The notes under the pieces: model-generated
Told to the model about the DNA's origin: nothing
The model's input: the letters and a program-made list of their open reading frames with translations, nothing else
Databases searched by the model: none
Shown: piece after piece, positions 1 to 5,422 of the stretch
How the letters are laid out: each line of letters begins with the position of its first letter
Numbering within the stretch: the first letter of the stretch is position 1
NCBI GenBank assembly: GCA_018066065.1
Contig: JAGHSC010000033.1
Location: 1 to 5,422, forward strand
DNA length: 5,422 nucleotides
DNA from: Candidatus Cryptobacteroides faecihippi
GTDB taxonomy: Bacteria > Bacteroidota > Bacteroidia > Bacteroidales > UBA932
Direction: 5' to 3'
Position numbers and translations under genes: made by a program

Positions 1-1
1 C

Positions 2-1957
2 CTTCCGAAGGAGGACAGCTTCACCCAGAAGATGAGGGAGATCGTCAATGACAAGTATGCCGACCTTCAGGTTGCCAACAACGGCGGCGGCATCATCGGT
101 GCCGACACCGGAAAGTTCGGAGAGGTCGACAACAGCGAAGTGCCTGCAGCTGACCACAGCGACGTCGTCACCCTCAGCATGGAGGACGGAGAGAGATTCT
201 ACGGCGGAGGAAGCACCAGCCGCGACCACATCCAGCACAGGGGCGAGCTTCTCAGAATGTGGACCACCTACCTGCACACCGAGATCCCGATGCCTTTCAT
301 GATGAGCTCGCGCGGATGGGGAATCTACGACAACCTCACCAGCAAGAGCTTCTTCGACCTCGGCACGATCAAGAAGGACAGGTTCAACATCATGGACATG
401 TCCGCAGAGGCTGATTTCTACCTCATGATGGGCAAGGACATGCCTGCAGTGCTCAATGAATATACACTCATCACCGGGCGTACCTATGTGCTCCCTAAGT
501 GGGCCTACGGTCTCTGCTTCGGCCCGAACATGAGGGAAGAGCAGTTCGACATCCTCAGCGACGCATTCAACTTCAGGCAGATAGATGTCCCGTGCGACGT
601 GTTCTGGCTCGAGCCTCAGTGGATGGAGAAGCGCTACGACTTCTCAACCCAGAAGAAGTGGAACTACGACAGGTTCTCACCTGAGCCATACTGGGTTCAG
701 GACAAGTACCCGAAGCAGCTCCACCACCGCCTCTTCGTCGGAAAGCTCCGCTCGATGGGCTACCACCTCGGCCTGTGGCTCTGCGAGGAGTATGACCTCA
801 GCATCCAGGAAGAGGACATCATCGCCGAGCGCGAAGGCAGGGAGGTTTCCGGCAAGGAGCACTGGATGGACCACCTCACGACATTCATGGACATGGGTGT
901 CGAGGGCTTCAAGCTCGACCCTGCCCGCACGATCGACAACCACCTCAGGTGGGACTACCACAACGGCCGCACCGACAAGGAGATGCACAACCTCAACCAG
1001 GTGCTCCTGCCAAAGCAGATGGCCGAGCTCGGACGCAGGTACAACAACAAGCGTACATGGCACCACTACTGCGGCGGATGGTCAGGCACACAGCACTGGG
1101 GCGCATCCACATCAGGTGACAACGGTGGCGGCAAGACAGCCCTCTACGACCAGCTGAACCTCGGAATGAGCGGCTTCCTCAACACCTCCTGCGACGTCAT
1201 GAGCGTCCCTCGCGACCTTGAGATGCCGAGCCTCCACTTCGGCCTCTTCCTCCCTTGGACCCAGATCAACAGCTGGTTCTCCATGATGCAGCCTTTCTAC
1301 TATGCAAAGGAGGAGCAGGACATCTACAGGTTCTACGTCAAGCTAAGATACTCGCTCGCACCTTACATCTACTCGATGGCGCTAGAGGCATCCAGAAACG
1401 GCATGCCTATCGTCCGCTCCATGCCTCTGACATTCCCGGACGACCGCAACTGCGACGACATGACCTACCAGTACATGTTCGGAGACAGCTTCTGCGTGGG
1501 AATATTCACAAACGAGATCTATCTCCCTAAGGGAACCTGGACAGATGCGTGGACCGGTGAGAAGATCGTCAGCAAGGGCGAGACCTTCACCCGCGAGTAC
1601 CCTGCCACACGCGCAGGCCTCCTCTTCATCCGCGAAGGCGCCATCATCCCAACCCAGCCTGACGTCGAGTACCTCGGAGCAAGGCCTTTCGACAGGATCA
1701 TCCTGAAGGTCTACCCTCACGGAGACTCGCAGTGCACCATGCTGGACGACGACGGAGAGACCTATGATTTCGAGAAGGGCGCCATCGCCTCCACTCTCTT
1801 CGAGTGCCACGAGAAGGACGGCTCTGTCGAGGTCATCGTCAACCCGGTAAGCGGCAGCTTCGCTGGCATGCCAGCCGAGAGGGAATATTCATTTGCGGTC
1901 CAGGCTGCCTCCAAGCCAGCCGAGGTGACCGTGAACGGAAGCATGGGCGAGGACTGA
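2..1957 (+). CDS. Glycoside hydrolase family 31 enzyme (alpha-glycosidase), 5'-truncated, 3' frameshifted
   Basis: This is probably a retaining alpha-glycosidase that removes alpha-linked sugars from non-reducing ends. Counting from the Met at 32, I see the beta-sandwich motif DGERFYGGG (52-60), the barrel entry PKWAYGLCFGP (155-165), the strand WLEPQWM (192-198), and GVEGFKLDPARTID with the likely nucleophile Asp296. STSGDNGGG follows, with likely acid/base Asp363, then LNLGMSGFLNTSCD, a hallmark GH31 strand, and a C-terminal beta domain with DDDGETYD (from 572). The frame is open back to position 2 and the residues before Met32 look coding, so the true start and any signal peptide lie outside the window. 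The stop at 1955-1957 looks premature, because a GH31-like C-terminal strand continues in another frame. The surroundings of both catalytic residues differ from classical alpha-glucosidases and alpha-xylosidases, so the substrate is open: alpha-glucose, -xylose, -galactose or -GalNAc are all possible. The family call is firm; the subfamily is not. Confidence 0.9.
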   Translation, partial: LPKEDSFTQKMREIVNDKYADLQVANNGGGIIGADTGKFGEVDNSEVPAADHSDVVTLSMEDGERFYGGGSTSRDHIQHRGELLRMWTTYLHTEIPMPFMMSSRGWGIYDNLTSKSFFDLGTIKKDRFNIMDMSAEADFYLMMGKDMPAVLNEYTLITGRTYVLPKWAYGLCFGPNMREEQFDILSDAFNFRQIDVPCDVFWLEPQWMEKRYDFSTQKKWNYDRFSPEPYWVQDKYPKQLHHRLFVGKLRSMGYHLGLWLCEEYDLSIQEEDIIAEREGREVSGKEHWMDHLTTFMDMGVEGFKLDPARTIDNHLRWDYHNGRTDKEMHNLNQVLLPKQMAELGRRYNNKRTWHHYCGGWSGTQHWGASTSGDNGGGKTALYDQLNLGMSGFLNTSCDVMSVPRDLEMPSLHFGLFLPWTQINSWFSMMQPFYYAKEEQDIYRFYVKLRYSLAPYIYSMALEASRNGMPIVRSMPLTFPDDRNCDDMTYQYMFGDSFCVGIFTNEIYLPKGTWTDAWTGEKIVSKGETFTREYPATRAGLLFIREGAIIPTQPDVEYLGARPFDRIILKVYPHGDSQCTMLDDDGETYDFEKGAIASTLFECHEKDGSVEVIVNPVSGSFAGMPAEREYSFAVQAASKPAEVTVNGSMGED

Positions 1958-2034
1958 CATATTCAGACGGCATGGTCCAGCTTTGCATCGGCAAGGTTGC
2001 TGTCAATGAGAAGGTTACACTCAACATCAGATAA
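1958..2034 (+). pseudogene. Out-of-frame C-terminal tail of the GH31 gene
   Basis: After the GH31 stop, the frame of codons starting at 1954 reads LTYSDGMVQLCIGKV and ends in VTLNIR before the TAA at 2032-2034. This fits the last beta strands of a GH31 C-terminal domain and follows naturally on from EVTVNGSMGE in the upstream frame. Adding one G to the GG at 1951-1952, or to the GGG at 1945-1947, joins the two frames and adds about 26 residues. The restored stop then lies 6 bases before the next ATG, a tight operon spacing. That the tail belongs to GH31 is inferred from its pattern and was not tested by alignment. Confidence 0.65.
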
Positions 2035-2040
2035 GGTCAG

Positions 2041-2724
2041 ATGAGACATCCATTTCTGGGAGCGTGCGTCCTGGCCATCCTTGCATCATGCTCGGGTGGG
2101 GACTACCACGACACATCCCTCAGCGCATCGCGGAGGGCTTCCATCCTGCTGAAGCAGATGACTCTCGAGGAGAAGGTCGGGCAGATGTGCCAGTACGTGG
2201 CGCCTTGCTACGTGCCTCCGGGACAGGGCTCTCCTTACAAGAACATCGACGCCACGGACGACAACCTCGGCAACAAGGACCTGGCCGACAAGGTCAGGCG
2301 CGGCGAGGTTGGTTCCTTCCTCCACGTCATGACTTCCAAGGAAGCTGCAGCGCTCCAGAAGCTGGCTCTCGAGAGCCGTCTGGGGATTCCGCTCCTTTTC
2401 GGAATCGACGCCATCCACGGCAACGCCCTTCATGAGGGCTGCACCGTCTACCCTACCAACATAAACATGGCTTCTTCATTCGATCCGGAGATCATGGAGA
2501 AGATCGGTCAGGAAACCGCCTTGAGATGCGTCAGACAGGCATGTACTGGACTTTCGCGCCAAATCTTGATGTTTCGAGGGATGCCCGCTGGGGCAGGATG
2601 GGCGAGACTTTCGGAGAGGATGCCTTCCTCACCTCGGAGATGGGCAAGCATGTCATCTGGGGTCTTCAGGGACGCGACTGCAACTATCATGACGGTCATG
2701 TCATCGCCTGTGCCAAGCACTTGA
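2041..2724 (+). CDS. GH3 beta-glycosidase lipoprotein, N-terminal fragment (frameshifted)
   Basis: This is the front part of a BglX-type family 3 glycoside hydrolase. It opens with a short lipoprotein signal ending in the lipobox LASC (Cys17), followed by SGGDYHD. The start of the GH3 TIM barrel comes next: LKQMTLEEKVGQM (37-49), GIPLLFGIDAIHG (115-127, whose Asp123 matches the glycone-binding Asp of the family), and YPTNINMASSF (137-147). Family similarity stops at ETA (158-160). The remaining ~67 residues to the stop at 2722-2724 are low-complexity, out-of-frame sequence. The ATG is favoured as start because the lipoprotein signal begins directly there; it lies 6 bases after the restored GH31 stop and has only a weak AAGG upstream. 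As written, this fragment has no catalytic residues and should be inactive. It overlaps the next entry, its true continuation, by 199 bases in another frame. Confidence 0.85.
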   Translation: MRHPFLGACVLAILASCSGGDYHDTSLSASRRASILLKQMTLEEKVGQMCQYVAPCYVPPGQGSPYKNIDATDDNLGNKDLADKVRRGEVGSFLHVMTSKEAAALQKLALESRLGIPLLFGIDAIHGNALHEGCTVYPTNINMASSFDPEIMEKIGQETALRCVRQACTGLSRQILMFRGMPAGAGWARLSERMPSSPRRWASMSSGVFRDATATIMTVMSSPVPST

Positions 2725-4337
2725 TCGCAGGCGGAGAGCCTTTCGGGGGCCTCAATGCGTCGCCGATGGACATCTCCGAGAGAAAGCTCAGGGAAATCTA
2801 CCTTCCTCCTTTCGAGGCTGCCGAGAAGGAGGCCAGAGTTGCAACAGTCATGGCAGCGCACAACGAGGTCAACGGAATCCCTTGCCATGGTAACGAATGG
2901 CTGCTCAAGGACCTTCTCAGGGATGAGCTGGGCTTCGATGGGTTCGTGGTCAGCGACTGGATGGACATCGAGAGGCTTCATGCAATGCATCACTGGGTCC
3001 CTGATTCCACCGAGGCTTTCGTGGTTTCAGTGGAGGCTGGCATCGACATGCACATGCAGGGTGCCAAGTATTTCGAGGCCATCGTCGATGCCGTGCGCAG
3101 TGGCAGGATTCCTCAGAAGAGGATCGATGAGGCAGCCAGGAAGATTGTCGAGGCGAAGTTTGAGCTTGGTCTCTTCGAGAATCCTGTACCGGAGGTCAAG
3201 ACGACGGTCGATGGGGCTGCAGAGCATCGCCAGACTGCCCTGGAGGCTGCACGAGAGAGCATCGTGCTGATGAAGAATGATGGAGTTCTCCCTCTCGGAG
3301 AGCCTCGCAGGATGCTTGTCGTCGGCCCGAATGCCGACAGCCAGACCATCCTGGGTGACTGGGCTGCACCTCAGAGGGATGAGGATGTCTTCACGGCCCT
3401 CGGTGGCCTGCGTGAGATCTTCCCTCGGACTGTCATCGACACTCTCTGTTTCGGCGGAAAGATCATGAATGTCGATGCGAAGGGCATCGCCGAGGCTCGC
3501 AGGAAGGCTGCTGCCGCAGATGTCTGTGTCGTGGTGGTCGGTGACAATTCCCAGAGATACTCTGCATTCGGCAGGACTTGCGGCGAGAACTGCGACAGGG
3601 ATGATCTGGATCTTCCCGGGATGCAGGAGGAGCTGCTTGAGGCTGTCGCTTCCACCGGCAAGCCTGTCGTGCTCGTGCTGATGAGCGGAAGGGCTCTCAG
3701 CGTGGGCTGGGCAAAGGAGAATGTCGCTGCGATCGTCAATGCCTGGGAGCCGGGTCAGATGGGCGGTCTTGCCCTCGCCGAGATCCTGGCCGGCAAGGTC
3801 AACCCTTCCGCAAAGCTTCCTGTCACGGTGCCTCGCAACGTGGGACAGGTGCAGACAGTGTACAACCACAAGCATTCACAATATTCACGTCTCTTCGCGA
3901 CAAACGAGACCGGGGCTCTCTGGCCGTTTGGTTTCGGACTGAGCTACAGCAGTTTCGCCTATGGTTCTCCTTCCGTCGAGGGGACTGTTTCTGCCGGCGA
4001 CGGTGCTGTCAGGGTCAGTCGTTCGGATCTGCCTGTGCGTCTGGTGGTCGATGTTGCCAACGAGTCGGCTGTCGATGGGACCGAGGTTGTCCAGCTCTAC
4101 ATCAGGGATGAATATGGTTCCGTGACTCGTCCTGTCAAGGAGCTGAAGGGTTTCAGAAGGGTTGGGATCGCTGCCGGGGAGACTGAAAAGGTTTCCTTCG
4201 ATATCACCGAGAGGATGCTGTCATGCTGGGGGGCTTCCGAGGCATGGGAGGCTGAGCCGGGTGACTTCACTCTGATGGTGGGTGGTTCTTCTGCAGACGA
4301 GGACCTGGCAAGCGTCAAGATCACGCTTGTGGATTAA
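2526..4337 (+). CDS. GH3 beta-glycosidase, C-terminal catalytic part (frameshifted; beta-glucosidase/xylosidase type)
   Basis: This is the main part of the GH3 enzyme, a retaining exo-beta-glycosidase. In this frame I see FAPNLDVSRDARWGR (10-24), the substrate-binding pair in AKHLIAGG (Lys64, His65), and FDGFVVSDW with nucleophile Asp144. The alpha/beta sandwich domain follows, with CGENCDRDDLDLPGMQ and likely acid/base Glu354, then GKPVVLVLMSGRALSV. A C-terminal fibronectin III-like domain has GTEVVQLYIRDEYGSVTRPV from about residue 518. The ATG at 2526 is not a natural start: it sits inside the conserved run E-M-R-Q-T-G in mid-barrel, and the piece has no signal peptide. Joining it to the 2041 fragment by one added base gives 765 residues, with Asp306 and Glu516 as the catalytic pair, a normal length for this family. 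Beta-glucosidase and beta-xylosidase cannot be separated by eye. If the frameshift is real, the enzyme is probably lost. Confidence 0.92.
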   Translation: MRQTGMYWTFAPNLDVSRDARWGRMGETFGEDAFLTSEMGKHVIWGLQGRDCNYHDGHVIACAKHLIAGGEPFGGLNASPMDISERKLREIYLPPFEAAEKEARVATVMAAHNEVNGIPCHGNEWLLKDLLRDELGFDGFVVSDWMDIERLHAMHHWVPDSTEAFVVSVEAGIDMHMQGAKYFEAIVDAVRSGRIPQKRIDEAARKIVEAKFELGLFENPVPEVKTTVDGAAEHRQTALEAARESIVLMKNDGVLPLGEPRRMLVVGPNADSQTILGDWAAPQRDEDVFTALGGLREIFPRTVIDTLCFGGKIMNVDAKGIAEARRKAAAADVCVVVVGDNSQRYSAFGRTCGENCDRDDLDLPGMQEELLEAVASTGKPVVLVLMSGRALSVGWAKENVAAIVNAWEPGQMGGLALAEILAGKVNPSAKLPVTVPRNVGQVQTVYNHKHSQYSRLFATNETGALWPFGFGLSYSSFAYGSPSVEGTVSAGDGAVRVSRSDLPVRLVVDVANESAVDGTEVVQLYIRDEYGSVTRPVKELKGFRRVGIAAGETEKVSFDITERMLSCWGASEAWEAEPGDFTLMVGGSSADEDLASVKITLVD

Positions 4338-4363
4338 TTTGATTTTCAAAAGTTTACCTTATT

Positions 4364-5257
4364 ATGACCAAAAGATTCATGCTCGCTGCCCAGGCAGTGC
4401 TTGCTGTGGCCGCAGTTTTTGCCACGGCGTCTTGTTCCAGGAAAGAGATTCTGTTTGACCGTTCTTCGCAGACGGTTGCTTTCCAGTGTCCTGCTCCGTT
4501 CGATGGGAAGGTTGTGAATGTCTGGTACAACATTCCGGAGGGGGTGAAGGGCAAGGCTGACGTGCAGTTTGTGATGCATGGTGACGGGCGCAATGCGGAC
4601 ACTTACTTCAAGGCTTGGAAGGCGTTTTCGGACAGTCTGGGCTTCGTGCTGATCGTGCCGGAGTTCGACAAGGAGCAGTTCCCTGTCAGCCTGTACCATC
4701 AGGGCAATGTGATGGCTGCTGACAGTTCGTTCAATGCGAGTGAGGATCGTGTCTACAAGCTGATCGATGGGATCTTCGAGTACTTCGTGGATCATTCCGA
4801 GATCAAGGCGGACCGTTTCAACATCTATGGTCATTCCGCCGGTGGGCAGTTCGTCCACAGGTTCATGATGCTTGGTGGTTCAAGGCATGTGGGGAGGGCT
4901 GTTGCTGCCAATCCTGGCTGGTACTCTTTCCCGACGGATTCGGTCGCATGGCCTTACGGTGCGATGGGTTTGGTGACGGCTGATGAGAAGAAGTCGTTCT
5001 ATGCCAAGGACATGGTCGTGCTTCTGGGCGAGGCTGACACTTTGAGGTACAACAACAATCTTCACATTTCTCCTGCTGCCGATGCGCAGGGTCTCAATCG
5101 TCTGGAACGCGGTAAGACTTATTTCGAGTGGTGCCGCAGGGATGCTGAGTCTCTCGGTCTGGACTTCAACTGGGAGCTGGAGTTCGTCCCTGGCGTTGGT
5201 CACTCCAACACCAAGATGGCTCCCGCAGCCGTCAAGGTTCTCTACCCGCAGCAGTAG
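4364..5257 (+). CDS. Alpha/beta-hydrolase lipoprotein, PHB-depolymerase/feruloyl-esterase-like
   Basis: This is a serine hydrolase of 297 residues, probably a carbohydrate or acyl esterase. It starts with MTKR, a hydrophobic Ala/Val-rich stretch and the lipobox TASC (Cys24), so it should be an exported lipoprotein. The fold markers are in order: an oxyanion-hole motif MHGDGRNADTYFKAW (about 71-85), a strand LGFVLIVPEFD, the nucleophile elbow YGHSAGG with Ser158, LLGEADTLR with likely acid Asp225, and PGVGHSN with likely catalytic His280. The full triad is present and I see no lesion. The start is supported by the signal peptide; the 26-base gap after the GH3 stop is AT-rich with no Shine-Dalgarno site, as is common in Bacteroidetes. 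Residues after the Cys (SRKEI) do not match the usual surface-export signal, so a periplasm-facing position is my guess. Context suggests it removes acetyl or feruloyl groups from a plant-type glycan, but the substrate is not shown by sequence. Confidence 0.85.
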   Translation: MTKRFMLAAQAVLAVAAVFATASCSRKEILFDRSSQTVAFQCPAPFDGKVVNVWYNIPEGVKGKADVQFVMHGDGRNADTYFKAWKAFSDSLGFVLIVPEFDKEQFPVSLYHQGNVMAADSSFNASEDRVYKLIDGIFEYFVDHSEIKADRFNIYGHSAGGQFVHRFMMLGGSRHVGRAVAANPGWYSFPTDSVAWPYGAMGLVTADEKKSFYAKDMVVLLGEADTLRYNNNLHISPAADAQGLNRLERGKTYFEWCRRDAESLGLDFNWELEFVPGVGHSNTKMAPAAVKVLYPQQ

Positions 5258-5282
5258 CGTCGCAGCAATCTGGAAACGCAGA

Positions 5283-5341
5283 ATCAAGGGGCAAACCTGT
5301 ACGCCGAAGGGCTGACGAGCGGGATCAGAGGGCAAAGCCGT
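5283..5341 (+). repeat. Imperfect direct repeat, two copies
   Basis: Two 18-base units, 5283-5300 and 5324-5341, match at 14 of 18 positions around the shared core GGGCAAA and start 41 bases apart. The second unit lies between the outer and inner stem arms described at 5316-5397 and overlaps the inner arm by four bases. Two diverged copies are weak evidence and may be chance. Confidence 0.25.
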
Positions 5342-5397
5342 CCGCTGAGGCTGCCGCGGACGGATAACAGGGTGATTCCTGGACAAACGCCCGCTCG
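5316..5397 (+). other. Nested inverted repeats, possible structured RNA
   Basis: An outer perfect 8-bp stem pairs CGAGCGGG (5316-5323) with CCCGCTCG (5390-5397). Inside it, a second perfect 8-bp stem pairs CCGTCCGC (5338-5345) with GCGGACGG (5356-5363) around a 10-base loop. A weaker 4-bp hairpin, CAGG/CCTG (5368-5371 and 5378-5381), also fits. Together they form a plausible three-way branched fold. There is no T tract, so a classical intrinsic terminator is unlikely. It could be the 3' end of the operon mRNA, an unknown small RNA on either strand, or chance pairing in GC-rich DNA. I do not recognise a known RNA family. Confidence 0.35.
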
Positions 5398-5422
5398 GAG
5401 GGCCTCACAAGCAGAATGGAGC

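Noticed and set aside
8..14. AAGGAGG as a ribosome binding site for an ATG at 32
   Set aside because: The spacing of 17 bases is too long, and the same bases read as plausible coding sequence (LPKEDSFTQK) in the GH31 frame. The gene more likely starts before the window.
677..1066. Long open frames on the minus strand inside the GH31 and GH3 genes
   Set aside because: They mirror GC-rich coding DNA in another frame and have biased, domain-free translations.
4334..4341. TTAATTTG as a Bacteroidetes -7 promoter element (TAnnTTTG) before the esterase gene
   Set aside because: It has one mismatch, overlaps the GH3 stop, and lacks a TTTG element at the expected distance upstream. Operon read-through is simpler.
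5362..5373. GGATAACAGGGT, resembling the conserved 23S rRNA domain V site and the I-SceI homing site
   Set aside because: Only 12 bases match and the flanks do not resemble 23S rRNA, so chance is the best explanation.
4880..5386. A 168-residue open frame on the minus strand reaching into the 3' intergenic region
   Set aside because: Most of it lies antisense to the well-supported esterase gene, and its translation shows no recognisable domain or signal.
5258..5422. tRNA, tmRNA, RNase P RNA or group II intron end
   Set aside because: I could not find the diagnostic sequences of any of these. The short resemblance of CGGGATCAG to a stretch of RNase P RNA is not supported by its surroundings.

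Overview
The window looks like part of a carbohydrate-degradation locus from a Gram-negative, Bacteroidales-like bacterium. Supporting this are two secreted lipoproteins with short signal peptides and Ala/Ser-Cys lipoboxes, starts without convincing Shine-Dalgarno sites (the third gene has an AT-rich leader instead), and a tight GH31-GH3-esterase arrangement typical of polysaccharide utilization loci. The DNA is GC-rich for that group. No SusC/SusD pair, regulator or taxonomic marker lies in the window, so the assignment is an inference.

Layout, all on the + strand. (1) Positions 2-1957 hold a glycoside hydrolase family 31 (GH31) enzyme, cut by the left edge. Its last ~26 residues appear to continue in another frame to 2034, so a 1-base frameshift probably sits at about 1945-1957. 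(2) Positions 2041-4337 hold a GH3 beta-glycosidase lipoprotein. A second 1-base frameshift at about 2518-2526 splits it into an N-terminal piece (2041-2724) and a C-terminal piece (2526-4337). Restoring one base gives a normal 765-residue enzyme. (3) Positions 4364-5257 hold an intact alpha/beta-hydrolase (esterase-like) lipoprotein. (4) Positions 5258-5422 hold no recognisable gene, but contain two nested perfect 8-bp inverted repeats that could fold into a branched RNA, plus an imperfect direct repeat.

The gaps of 6 and 26 bases suggest one operon. A plausible joint role is exo-acting breakdown of an esterified, alpha-decorated beta-glycan: GH31 removes alpha-linked sugars, GH3 removes beta-linked sugars from non-reducing ends, and the esterase removes acyl groups. 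The substrate cannot be fixed from this window.

The points most worth a second look are the two same-direction single-base losses next to short G/C runs (assembly error or gene decay), the non-classical active-site surroundings of the GH31, the codon-usage change along the operon, and the structured 3' region. I saw no convincing new defence or mobile system.
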